From the NCBI GenBank assembly GCA_903813345.2, contig CAIIXF020000102.1, positions 1-64,000 on the forward strand: a stretch of DNA of 64,000 nt, written 5' to 3'. Positions 12,400 through 22,949 of this stretch are shown here, in pieces (position 1 is the first letter of the stretch; every line of letters begins with the position of its first letter). This stretch comes from Owenia fusiformis. Its lineage: Eukaryota; Annelida; Polychaeta; Sabellida; Oweniidae. A program made the translations under genes and the position numbers. The notes below the pieces were generated by a model. The model was given only the letters and a program-made list of their open reading frames with translations. It did not search any database and had not been told where the DNA came from.

Positions 12400-13435
12400 T
12401 TATATCAAGGTGAGATATAGTTGCCCCTGGGATGTCAGATTCGGAAGCTAAAATGAAAATTTCAATTCAAAAAGGTGTAATAATTTTTTCTACATCTCAT
12501 GAATAATATATGACAAAGCAAGACCATATGCCACATTTTTGGTATATTTGAGTTGTATATGTTACATAATTTTAGAAGTTATTGAGGGACGTCAGAAGCT
12601 AAAATTAAAATTTTTTAAATGTATAATCTTCTTATTAGTATAATATTATGACAAAGCAAGAGTACATACACCATTTTGAGTACATTTGAGATACATATGC
12701 TCCATATTTTGGAAGTTATTAAGGTGAGATATGGTCACCCCTGGGACGTCAGAAGCCAAAATGAGAATTAATATTTTTAAAAATGTGCAATCATTTTCCT
12801 ACATCTTATTAGTAATGTTATGACAAGACAAGACTATATACACCATTTTGAGTACATTTGAGATACATATGTTACATATTTTGGAAGTTATTAAGGTGAG
12901 ATATGGTCAGTGGTCATCCCTGGAACGTCGGAAGCTAAAATGAAAATTAATATTTTTAAAATATACAATCATTTCTCTACACCTTATTAGTAATATTATG
13001 ACAAGGCAAGACTATATACACCATTTTGAGCATATTTGAGATACAAATGCTCCATATTTTGGAAGTTATTAAGGTGAGATATGGTCAACCCTGGAAAAAT
13101 GAGAATTAATATTTTTTAAATGTACAATCATTTTTCTACTTCTTATTAGTAATATTATGACAAAGCAAGAGTACATACACCATTTTGAGCACATTTGAGA
13201 TACATATTCTCCATATTTTGGAAGTTATTAAGGTGAGATATGGTCACCCCTGGGACGTCAGAAGCCAAACTGAGAATTATTATTTTTTTAAATTGTACAA
13301 TCATTTTTCTACTTCTTATTAGTAATATTATGACAAAGCAAGAGTACATGCACCATTTTGAGTACATTTGAGATACATATGCTCCATATTTTGGAAGTTA
13401 ATCATGTGAGATATGGTCACCCCTATCCTGCATGA
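12400..13435. repeat. ~172-bp tandem array, right arm, inverted
   Basis: The inverted counterpart of the left array: AAGGTGAGATATGGTCACCC followed by CTGGGACGTCAGAAG recurs near 12400, 12722, 12893, 13072, 13230 and 13404. Copies are more diverged and less regular than in the left arm, with small indels, so the arms are not freshly converted to identity. Confidence 0.8.
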
Positions 13436-13947
13436 TGCCACAATTTTAAATTTCAAGATTTTTTTTCTCCCCAGGTACAAAAGCTATTGATCCAATTTTA
13501 AGTGTGTGCTATGAACATATATAGGTCCTTTAAAATGAATTTTTGCAGTACATTTCGTACCTTAACGAATCTAAAATAACTTATTACATGTGGTAGAGTA
13601 CGAAAATAGGTGGTGCCCTTGTAGTGAATTTCAAAATATGCCCTTATTTTCACCCTAATCCACACAAGAAAATTCATACTGATTGTAAATAATGTTTTTG
13701 ATAAGATTTAATTTGTATTTCAATGTCATTTTACTATTAAAATGTGATAAAAATTATTTTATACCCCTACCCCCTGTTTGAAAATGAATAGACGGCGCCT
13801 CTCTAACTGCCCATAGCGAATTCACTTACCACACATTTTTACTCAAGTTAGGATAATTTACTCTAACGAGTGTCTAGAACAAAATGATACCCTCAAACCT
13901 TTTTTACTAGCCGATCACCGAAATCGGAGCTGGGGACAGCATCAATT

Positions 13948-14384
13948 ATAGATTTAGATTTATGAACTTTATTACACATGCATACCCATAAAGGGTTAAG
14001 TGTAAACAAAGTAAACACTAATTTTACAATATATCAATACAACAGAAAACAATATATATAACAACACACACAATTAATTCGTCATAATAAATAAATAAGT
14101 AAATAAATTAACAAATAAATATGCAGTATGGATGAGCACATGAATGGTGATTGTGATACGCGTCCATTGTTTATGTCATATATCACACCCTTCTATGTTA
14201 TATTACATTTATGAATAAATTCTGCTACTATTTCAATTTCTTTATTTTCACAAGACATACAATATTGGGAAAAAAGGGAATCGTCCTCCATGTTGAAAAG
14301 GTGTTTAATTGGTTTGCCGTGTGATTCAAGTTTATCGAGCATTTGCTTTTTATATATACAGTCTAAATAAAAATTACTTGACAA
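13948..14384 (-). mobile_element. 3' end of a truncated LINE, minus strand
   Basis: Read on the minus strand, a 63-codon frame (14384 to 14193) ends a polypeptide with CENKEIEIVAEFIHKCNIT, like the extreme C-terminus of CR1-like LINE proteins. It is followed by a 3' tail carrying AATAAAGTTCATAAATC-type sequence that runs to the edge of the foldback element. Everything upstream of this C-terminus is missing, as expected from 5' truncation at integration. Family assignment is by general resemblance only. Confidence 0.5.
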
Positions 14385-14845
14385 CTAGTTTAAGTAATTT
14401 AATTTATTACTTAGTATTTTACAAAATTATTTAACATGTAATTATATTACTAGTAATTACTAGGTAATTGTTTTTTGATGTGAATCAATAAATTAAGTAA
14501 TTATTATACTATCAATGTTAATAAATTACTAATATCTGTATTTTCATTTTATTTGTATGAAATGATATTACTAAGTATTTTCTTCTAGATATAAATTACT
14601 ACCACTCTTAATATGATTACTTAGTACTTCTGTAAGAAATTCACGTTATTACTTGTTTAAGTGAATTCAAATCTAATTGTATTGCCAACTAGTTTTTGCT
14701 TTTGTAAATTGCTCCATTTCAGTAATCATAGTTCCACCAAAGTAAATTAATTATTCATACATGTTATTCAGTTATAAAATGTCTTTTTCTCGGTATATTT
14801 TACAGATCAAAAATCTCCAAAGTATTTCAAATTACTTATACAGTA
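14365..14845. repeat. AT-rich arm with TAATTACTAGGTAATTG words, left
   Basis: Sequence rich in AAGTAATT/AATTACTT words. It begins near ACAGTCTAAATAAAA and matches, in inverted orientation and with gaps, the block ending near 21786 (for example TACTAGGTAATTGTTT against CCAGGTAATTGTTTG). These are probably degenerate long terminal inverted repeats of an outer DNA element into which the plus-strand LINE inserted. Confidence 0.4.
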
Positions 14846-14870
14846 CAAGCATATAAGCTACAGTAACATT

Positions 14871-15834
14871 TTGCACCTGTCAACGCTCTTTTCGAGAGAC
14901 GATGTTTTTTCTTTAGGCTCAGTTCTGATTCTTGATATAATCATATTATTATCGCACGATGTGCATCAAAATCCTGGTCCGGATTTGAAAATCCTATCAA
15001 CGAATGTCAACGGATCTCTAAAACCTTTAGCTAATGGGGAAAATAGCAGTCGTTTTGATGATTTATCTTTAAGGGCGCGTGAATTAAAATGTGATGTTAT
15101 GTCACTTTGTGAAGCCGGTTCAAATCTTGACCCAGATAATCTTATTATTAATGGTTTTCATAAACCTATTTATCCAATGATTCCAAACCATGGCAGGGGT
15201 ATTCTGATATATATACGAGAAAATATACCTTATAAAATTTGAAGTGATCTAAACACCGAAAATGAAATCTGCTGGGTAGAATAACAAATTTCACAGCATA
15301 AAAAAATATTGATAGGTTCAGGATACAGATCTCCTAAAACTCAACTGGCAGTAGTTGCCGAGATATCTAAATTTAATAGACTTTTATCTGAATCCATAAA
15401 TAAGGCGCTAACCTCCGATGCATTCGACCTCATTGTTCTTCAAGGTGACTTTAATGCGAAGTCAGTTTATTTTTACGAAAACGAACGTGAAAATACTTTA
15501 GGTCCTAAGCTATACGATACTATGTCAAATTTAGGATTTGAAGAATTGATAAATACTCCCACCAGAATCACCGAGACTTCTGAATCTTTTCTTGATTTAG
15601 TATTTACTAACTTCCCTGGATCAATAAATTCGACCGAAGTCCATGCTCCTATAGGGAACAGTGATCACAGTACAGTCCTGACTAATATAAATATATCCCC
15701 ACATTTTAATAGTGAGCCAAGTAAGAAAAAGACCTGGCAATATAAAAACTGCAACTTAGATAATCTTAATAATCTCATTTTAAATCAAAACTGGCATGAT
15801 ATTATTGCCACGGGAACAATTAATGCCTCAACTC
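14871..15834 (+). pseudogene. LINE endonuclease (EEP/APE-type) with 2A-like NPGP motif
   Basis: One reading frame runs from about 14871 to the insertion point at 15834. It is broken by TGA at 15240 and TAA at 15282; the first fits a CGA-to-TGA change. An N-terminal hydrophobic stretch is followed by HDVHQNPGP (14958-14981), resembling 2A-like sequences known before APE domains of some invertebrate LINEs. The endonuclease shows TNVNG near its start, GDFNA for the catalytic GDFN motif, and NSDHS near the end for the SDH motif. Its role in an intact element is to nick target DNA and prime reverse transcription. The reading starts at a TTG with open sequence upstream, so the true start is unknown. 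After the insertion the same frame resumes at 16211 (AVTNKLTSIF). Confidence 0.85.
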
Positions 15835-16199
15835 AGAGGGGGAGAAACACCAGGGTTCAAAGATGACATACGCTTATAATGTAAATCTGTATTGAGATGA
15901 CATCGTCGCTGATTGGTCAAAAGTCGACAAACAAATGACGTCATCACTGGCGGTTTCAAAATTTTCGAAATACGCTTCGAATAATATTATGTTCATTTCT
16001 GGCGTGTTAACCAATATCATAGCTTCTCATTTCACATCAAGATGAAGAAAGGTGTACGGAATGTGCCTATATCAATTAAAACATCCCATCGAAGTGTAGT
16101 ATTTGAAAACTAGCCGATGAAAATTCGAACGAACGAAGGTGGTAAGCAAGAGAGGTAATTATGTATGTCATCTTTAAACCCTGGGGCGTTCCCTCCTCT
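15835..16199. mobile_element. 365-bp Mutator-like MITE inserted in LINE
   Basis: The ends are ~35-bp imperfect inverted repeats (AGAGGGGGAGAAACACCAGG on the left, complement of CCTGGGGCGTTCCCTCCTCT on the right) continuing through AAAGATGACATAC. The flanking sequence TGCCTCAACTC is duplicated exactly at 15824-15834 and 16200-16210. An 11-bp target duplication with longish TIRs fits Mutator-like elements, which make 8-11 bp duplications. Removing the element with one copy of the duplication restores the LINE reading frame, which confirms the boundaries. No coding capacity. Confidence 0.85.
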
Positions 16200-16244
16200 T
16201 GCCTCAACTCAAGCTGTCACTAACAAACTGACATCTATTTTTAA

Positions 16245-16866
16245 CCTTTAGCGTGCTGCCGGCGAACGCGTCCGCCGAGACTAAAATGTCTCTCACAACT
16301 GCCGGCGGACCCGTACGCCCAATTTCAAACTTTTAAAAACTTTACTTTTTCGCGCCATTCGTATTGTCCAATTAGATTGCCCGATTTATTCAGTGCCTAA
16401 CATGACTTCCTGTTGACCTAAAAATGGCGATATTTCGAAAAATAATTCTCAATTCAACAATTTAAACAGCGTTTTAGTCTTTTTAAGTGAACAAATCGTA
16501 CATAATGGCGGACAAATACGATCACAACGAAAATGTGGAGGAAATGAACTACGATTTCGAGCTCTTTAGGCTCTTGGAAGCCGATAATGGTCATCGAAAA
16601 TAGAAACTAGAATATTTTCTGAATTGAAAAATTGAACATTCGATCGCTGCAAATTCAGATTTGAATTCTGACCAGACGAAGGGGCGGAGCGGCGGATTTC
16701 GGAGGAGTATTCATGGTATATTTATGCCCAGTCATGTTATTGTACGAAAAATATTCATAAGAACATTTTTTCATGAGCCAGGCCACTGTATCTTCCCTTT
16801 GTGAAAATTTTATCCAGATTCATTCAGTAGTTATTGAGATATTAATTATTTAGTCCAGGCATATCA
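16245..16866 (+). mobile_element. piggyBac-like 5' fragment inserted in LINE
   Basis: The LINE frame is cut at TTAA (16241-16244). The insert starts CCTTTAGCGTGCTGCCGGCG, matching the usual TTAA target and CCYTTTR-type end of piggyBac elements. GC-rich words TGCCGGCG...CGTCCGCC and TGCCGGCGGACCCGTACGCC repeat just inside. A 32-codon frame at 16505-16603 starts MADKYDHNENVEEMNYDFE, acidic like a piggyBac transposase N-terminus, then stops. No matching right TIR or second TTAA is visible before the LINE frame resumes at about 16869, so the right end looks deleted. Confidence 0.65.
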
Positions 16867-16868
16867 TT

Positions 16869-18952
16869 TTTTGCACTCTTTGAAAAAGAAGCCAGATGCG
16901 TGGGATATATTTGCTGAAATTAATGATAATATACCATTTAAAACTAAAATTTCAAAATCAAATGATATGCCATGGTTCGATAACGAAATTAAGATGGAGT
17001 TAAACAAAAGAGATAAATTATATAAAAAGTTCAAACGAAATAATACAGAAATAAATAAAACAAACTACAAGGACCAAGTAAAAATTGTAGAACAAAAGGT
17101 AAAATTACTTAAAGACAATTATGAAAATAAGATTTGTGATGACCTTCAATCCTTTTCTTCTGGCAGTAAATTTTATTGGCAAGCTATCAAAAAACTCCTT
17201 GGTACTAGATTCACTCCAAGCATTCCAACTTTGTTTAGCTCTGATCTGACACGAGTATTTTCAACCGACAAAGATAAGGCGACTGAATTGTTAAACCATT
17301 TTACCAGTAAATTCCACCACGATTTTGATTTTGACCAAAGGGACCTGCCTACTCTCCAAATGCGAACGAACAAAATTTTGACCAATATTTCAACAAACAG
17401 AGAGGAAGTTAGAACTCTCTTACTAGATCTTAACCCCTCCAAAAAGGAAGGACCCGATGGTATCACAAATAGGATGCTTCTTATGACAGCGTCGACGATT
17501 GATTTACCGCTATCATTGCTTTTTAATAGAATTTTAAACGAACAATGCTTTCCAGACATATGGAAACTCGCCACTATATGTCCTATTTTCAAAAATAAAG
17601 GAGTACGTTCAGATAAAGCAAATTACCGTCCAGTTTCATTATTAAATACAATATCCAAAGTATTTGAGAAAGTCATCCAAAATCGAATTTTGACCCATCT
17701 CCTTGAAAACAATTTACTTTATAATAACCAATCTGGTTTTTTACCCGGTCACAGCACCGACTTCCAACTTATAGCAATAACAAATTTTATTAATGAATCT
17801 TTTGACCGCAACTGTGACGTCAGAGGAATTTTCCTTGACGTAGAATCTGCCTTCGACAAAGTCCCGCATGCTCTTTTGACTCATAAACTAAAATCATATG
17901 GTTTTGGTGCTGACACTTTGAATCTCATAAGCTCATATCTTAAAAATCGAAAAGTTCAAACTAGAGTAAACGGAATCTTATCAAATTTATCAGAAGACAA
18001 TTACATAAACAGCGGGGTGCCTCAAGGGAGCCAAATTGGGCCGATCCTTTTCTTATTATACATAAATGATTTACCGGAAGTAATTGACTCAACATCTTAC
18101 ATCTATGCAGACGACACCTCCATTTACTTACCTGTACCTAGAGATCATCCAATTCAGAACACTCACGAAATCCTCCAAAAAGATCTTGACAATATTTTTA
18201 AATGGTCACAAACTTGGAAAATGAACTTCAAGCCTTCAAAATCAAAAGAAATAATATTTTGTAAAGAAACCGTCTTTGAAAGGCCATATCCAATTTTGAC
18301 ACTTAATAACAATTCAATTGACCGAGTCGATTCACATAAACATTTAGGCGTAACTCTTGATAAAAACTTAAACTTTAAAACTCATATAAACGAAGTCCGA
18401 GCAAAAATTGACAAACTACTAAATCCCCTATCAGCATTGAAAATGAGAGTAAACTCAAAACATCTTGAAACAATGTACACTTCTTTCATCCTCTCTAAAA
18501 TCGAATACGGCTCTTTAATCTATGGTTCTGCGTCGCAAGGTGCTCTGGAACAACTAGACAAACTCCATTACAGAGCAGCCCTGATAGTTTCCGGGGCGAT
18601 TTATGGTACGTGCAAGCAAAAATTATATAAATGTTTAAACTGGAAAACCCTAGCGGAGAGAAGAGAAGAAAAACAAAGTATTCACATGTTCAAAGTCCGA
18701 TCAAATTTGACCCCCTCTTATGTAGTCTCTATATATGAAAAACTGTCCAATCCTGGTGCCGAAAGGGAGCTCCGCTCCAGAAGAGATTATGTTTTACCAG
18801 TGAGAGCATCTGTGAAATACCTAAATTCACCAGCCATAAAGCCTATCTCCATTTGGAAAAATCTTTCAACTGAAATAAAAACATCGCCAACCCTAGCAAT
18901 CTTCAAGAAAAACTATAATAAGAAATATACATTTCATAAAAGAATATTTTAA
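16869..18952 (+). pseudogene. LINE reverse transcriptase
   Basis: An uninterrupted 693-residue frame covers the region after the endonuclease through the RT and thumb. Visible RT motifs: KKEGPDGI (191-198), NYRPVSLL (251-258), motif A FLDVESAFDKVPH with catalytic Asp323, motif B SGVPQGSQIGPILF (381-394), motif C YADD with Asp414/415, and HKHLGVTLD in the thumb region. These fit the CR1/Jockey side of non-LTR elements. The frame stops at 18950-18952; shifting by one base continues into the C-terminal domain, so a small indel ended an originally longer ORF. The first methionine shown is only the first after the piggyBac insertion and not the native start. Confidence 0.92.
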
Positions 18953-19116
18953 CAAAAAATCTTAATTTGAAAAGGTCTTCTGAAACTAAACTTAATAAAA
19001 TAAGAAGCGACCTTGCCCTTAAAAGTGACTTTTTTAGACATAATTTCAACAACATCATAGATCCTTCTTGCCCCTGCGGCCACCGAAATCAAGATAAGAT
19101 TCATCTTTTACTCGAC
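18863..19116. repeat. Segment A, first copy (LINE sequence)
   Basis: This 254-bp piece of the LINE C-terminal region is repeated at 19621-19874 with no difference seen by eye. Its end (CTCGAC) is joined directly to segment B. Junction bases AC are shared between the continuing LINE and the start of B, a 2-bp microhomology. Confidence 0.9.
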
Positions 19117-19620
19117 AATTGTTAAAATAGTAGCGCAATTCATTCTATAGCGACGCAGTGTGCCTTAAACCTTTCCCAGACCTATATATTTTGAAATTAT
19201 CCTTTTAATACTGAGTCCGCAGCATTCATAAAAAATGGTGTTCAAGGTACACTATCTATACAAATTATTTTTGCATCTTGGAAGCCAGGCAGTATCTGTG
19301 TGATTTTATAAAAATTCGGAAATGTTTTTCAGATATGAGCCCCCTCTAAATATTGGGTGCGGAGGAGCTCCATAAACTCATCTTTTTAAATATGCCCTTA
19401 TAAGTATACTTATCTATGCTATAAAGGAGCACACGCAATCTAAACAAATGGTACAAGTGATACACTATATCATATCAAGCTTTAGTAAAATCCATCCAGC
19501 CAAATATTTGACCTCTCTTGCCACACCTATTTACTCATATAAAATATTTTTTATTTCACTCAAATGTAGAATTATATCTTAAGCATGCATAATGTCTAAT
19601 ATGGAGTGATTCCAATAAAT
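19117..19620. repeat. Segment B, inserted copy
   Basis: 504 bp that appears identical by eye to 21974-22477, which lies beyond the LINE and its flanking arm. It therefore did not come from the LINE; it was copied from ~2.9 kb downstream. Its right junction to segment A shares AAAT. No gene is seen in it. Confidence 0.9.
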
Positions 19621-19874
19621 CTTTCAACTGAAATAAAAACATCGCCAACCCTAGCAATCTTCAAGAAAAACTATAATAAGAAATATACATTTCATAAAAG
19701 AATATTTTAACAAAAAATCTTAATTTGAAAAGGTCTTCTGAAACTAAACTTAATAAAATAAGAAGCGACCTTGCCCTTAAAAGTGACTTTTTTAGACATA
19801 ATTTCAACAACATCATAGATCCTTCTTGCCCCTGCGGCCACCGAAATCAAGATAAGATTCATCTTTTACTCGAC
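19621..19874. repeat. Segment A, second copy
   Basis: An exact-looking copy of 18863-19116. From here the LINE continues normally into its C-terminal zinc motif and 3' UTR. Confidence 0.9.
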
Positions 19875-20075
19875 TGCCCTCTAACCGCCATACATAGAAA
19901 TGATTACATACAGAACATCCTAAAGTTAGACAATCTTGATATTATGTGCTATTTTGGAAAAACCAGAAAGCAAAAAATAGAATTTATACTTTATGGAGAT
20001 GAAAATTTAAATAGTGAACTGAATACAAAATGCCTTCAACTATCTTCAAATTATATCGATAACATCTTAGAATGA
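19707..20075 (+). pseudogene. LINE C-terminal domain with zinc motif
   Basis: This frame (open from the frameshift near 19707, first usable codon 19725) encodes NLKRSSETKLNKIRSDL, then CPCGHRNQDKIHLLLDC, a C-x-C-x8-H-x4-C-type zinc motif found at the C-terminus of many CR1-like RT proteins, and ends at 20073-20075. It is the true C-terminus of the element's polyprotein, displaced by one base from the RT frame. The first segment A copy carries the same start of this domain but runs into segment B before the last Cys. Confidence 0.8.
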
Positions 20076-20319
20076 CCATCCTCCTCATTTCACATCACCT
20101 GTCATTAACACTCAAATACATCATCATGGGCAAGTCCTGGTGGACGACCGTCTGTCCGTTGCAATCCTACACACTCCAGTGATTTATTATATGTTTTTAA
20201 CTTTCTAGAGGGGGGCCAATAATGCTATGTAGCCTCGGCCCCTCACAATCTATGTAAATAATTATGTTGAATATTATAGAAATAAATAACAATAACCTAA
20301 AAAAAAAAATTACTTATAG

Positions 20320-21786
20320 CAGTTATTGAATTACTAAATGAAGTTTGAAATTATGTTTTTTTTTAATTTACCTCTTTTTAAATCAAAAATCGATTCTTCA
20401 TTCAAAAAAACTGTAACAAAATCATAAACTGATACATTTGCAGAGAACCATGTCTATTTTATATGAAGCTGATTAACATACAATAAATTAATGCTATCTC
20501 TATTTGAAATCAGTCAAATAAGAAAAACTCAATTTTGTGATTTTCAATTATCTATTAAGTGTGCTCCCTACACAAGTAAAGTTATAATCTGCTCTCAGTG
20601 TCGTGTCGCAAAAAGGTCGCGCACGCATTGTTACACATTTTCGCTTTTTAACACCACAGAATGTGACGTTTTTTGACAAAAATGTACACATAAGGAAATC
20701 CTTTCGTCCTCCACATTTGCCTCTATATCTCAAAATATTTAAGGCAAATAACTCTGATATCGTATATTTATTAACAATGGGATAGGAGCATCATAAAACA
20801 TGAATCAATTGATATTTTAGGTGAAATAAATATACGTGTTGCTGTGCTTGAAAATAGGCGAATGGCGTAAATTAGCCCTATTTTAATGAATTTTGGAAAC
20901 CTTTCGTCCTCCACTTTTCCACATACAACAGAAAACTCATACTTTTGCGAACAAAATCAACTATTTATTAATAAACTAGAGTTTAAGAGCAAAATAATCA
21001 TGTATGATTTATTAAAAATTGATCTCGTATTTTTTGTTTAATGTACACCTGAAAAGTTGAAGGTAACAAAAAATGAGCAAAAAAGGTCGCTGTCAACATA
21101 TTCTATTTTTCAAACTCTATGACGTCACAATATGGGAAAATTCATCCTTTGAAATAAAACTTCCATCTACCTTTATCAAGACGAAAAATAAGTATAATAG
21201 TCATATATTGTTTGAGTAATGAGCGTTTAAAGACGAAAAATAATTCAAAATGTAACGTGTCAACAGGGGATATTTGCCCGATGTTTAGGTAAAAAACTCT
21301 TTTTTAAAAAAGAACGCGCAAGAATCGTGAACGGAGTGTAGTTGATCTAAAAACTTCATCGAAACAGCTTTAAAATGATATATAACTTTAATTAGAATAT
21401 TATCTTATAATCCGGGTAATCAAAATTACATTCACGCGATACCCTTAAAAAACGAATGCGCCATCTTTTTGCGACACGTCAGTGCTGTAAACATGTACAT
21501 GTATTCGTGGACATATGTGGATACTTGAGAACAATAGGCCAAGCCAAGTAAGATAAAACAAGTATTTAAAAAAAAATATTAAGGAATTGTAATTGCAATA
21601 CAAGTAATTTATTTTTTACTTTAGTAAAATGTAAATTATTCGAATTACTAGGTTGAATATTTAATACTGACCAAGTAATATAATTACAAAAAGTTCATCC
21701 CTAAAGGTACAAACAATTACCTGGCATAGTAATTAAATTACATGAAAATGTAAAAATAATACAATCACAAGTATATATTTTTTAGA
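20320..21786. other. AT-rich flank and right inverted arm of outer element
   Basis: 20320-20560 and 21570-21786 are rich in AATTACTT/AAGTAATT words. The terminal part near 21600-21786 pairs with 14365-14500 in inverted orientation, ending near TTTTTTAGAGTGT. Between them, CGTGTCGCAAAAAGGTCGCG (20602) and the inverted GCGCCATCTTTTTGCGACACG (21455) form a second inverted pair about 870 bp apart, possibly another degenerate DNA element. CCTTTCGTCCTCCAC occurs twice (20701, 20897). No gene seen. Confidence 0.4.
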
Positions 21787-21973
21787 GTGTATTGTATTTT
21801 TTACATGAACGCATTATCACCCTATGCAGACAGAGCCTGTGGGAAATATTGGGTGCGGAGCAAATGAGCGGAGGGTGCGGAGCGGAATTTAAATTTGGGA
21901 TATTTCTGAAACTAAGCCGTTTTGGGACTTCAAATATACCAAGATATGTGTATTTGACACCAAATATCAATAC

Positions 21974-22477
21974 AATTGTTAAAATAGTAGCGCAATTCAT
22001 TCTATAGCGACGCAGTGTGCCTTAAACCTTTCCCAGACCTATATATTTTGAAATTATCCTTTTAATACTGAGTCCGCAGCATTCATAAAAAATGGTGTTC
22101 AAGGTACACTATCTATACAAATTATTTTTGCATCTTGGAAGCCAGGCAGTATCTGTGTGATTTTATAAAAATTCGGAAATGTTTTTCAGATATGAGCCCC
22201 CTCTAAATATTGGGTGCGGAGGAGCTCCATAAACTCATCTTTTTAAATATGCCCTTATAAGTATACTTATCTATGCTATAAAGGAGCACACGCAATCTAA
22301 ACAAATGGTACAAGTGATACACTATATCATATCAAGCTTTAGTAAAATCCATCCAGCCAAATATTTGACCTCTCTTGCCACACCTATTTACTCATATAAA
22401 ATATTTTTTATTTCACTCAAATGTAGAATTATATCTTAAGCATGCATAATGTCTAATATGGAGTGATTCCAATAAAT
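21974..22477. repeat. Segment B, resident copy
   Basis: Likely source of the 19117-19620 copy, since its flanks continue smoothly on both sides (ATCAATAC before, AGTTTCTTAG after). Contains TATTGGGTGCGGAG, also seen near 21848. No coding signal. Confidence 0.85.
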
Positions 22478-22519
22478 AGTTTCTTAGACATAACAATCCA
22501 TTTAGGCATTCATAGCCTT

Positions 22520-22684
22520 GCCAAAGTCGGTCTCTTTTACTTATCTTGATTTCTATCCCATGGTGATTGATATGACCGTCTGAAATCACTTGCCATACTG
22601 CACATGGACCTTTAATTTACAGCTTACAGCTGTATATTTTGGTAATAATTCACGATCAGATAAGTAAAAATACCGACTTGGTGG
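22520..22684. repeat. 165-bp hairpin/MITE-like inverted repeat
   Basis: Arms of about 33 bp: CCAAAGTCGGTCTCTTTTAC and its near complement GTAAAAATACCGACTTGGTGG, followed inward by TTATCTTGAT/ATCAGATAA. No clear target duplication, so the status as a mobile element is uncertain. Confidence 0.6.
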
Positions 22685-22949
22685 AAGCAAAGTAACATAT
22701 TTGATCATAGAAAGTGACACAAATATATAATTTATGCAATAAAAGTACATCTCCCCTGTTTTGTATGAAAAATCAACAAAAATATATTATGTACAAAGAT
22801 ATATTAGCATTGTTTTTATTGGATTCATTGAACAACAGGAGACCAACTCATCAGAGAATCAGAGAACGACGCAAACCTACGCCCATCATACCAGTTGAAT
22901 ATCTCACACAAGAGGTATATGAATACATGTAGGTACCAAACCTATAACA

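Larger units (their letters stand above)
9695..13944. mobile_element. 4.25-kb foldback element (large inverted repeat)
   Basis: The two halves are inverted copies for about 2 kb each, folding around position ~11820. Outer ends are TGATGCTGTCCCCAGC and its complement, flanked by ATT on each side (9692-9694, 13945-13947), a possible 3-bp target duplication. The arms contain the same ordered landmarks: the GGGCGCC-like word near 10020 and 13615, inverted ~172-bp arrays, the AAATATTTGCATC block, and the CTCTAGTTTGCAT block next to the centre. No transposase-like frame was found. Long terminal repeats built of internal tandem repeats resemble the organisation of foldback (FB) elements. Transcription would give a very long hairpin RNA. 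Confidence 0.85.
14846..20312 (+). mobile_element. CR1/Jockey-like non-LTR retrotransposon, plus strand, interrupted
   Basis: The order along the plus strand is: 2A-like motif, AP-type endonuclease, reverse transcriptase, C-terminal CCHC-like zinc motif, then a 3' UTR with a hairpin (GAGGGGGGCC ... GGCCCCTC, ~20211-20247) and a tail ending in AATAACAATAACC and A9. It is interrupted by a DNA element at 15835-16199, a piggyBac-like fragment at about 16245-16866 and a 758-bp duplication at 18863-19620. It carries two in-frame stops in the endonuclease and one frameshift after the RT. ORF1 is not recognised, so the copy is probably 5' truncated. Confidence 0.9.

Noticed and set aside
22714-22932. 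72-codon plus-strand frame ending in a polar, proline-containing tail
   Set aside because: It borders the A+C-skewed repeat and shows no domain; considered chance.
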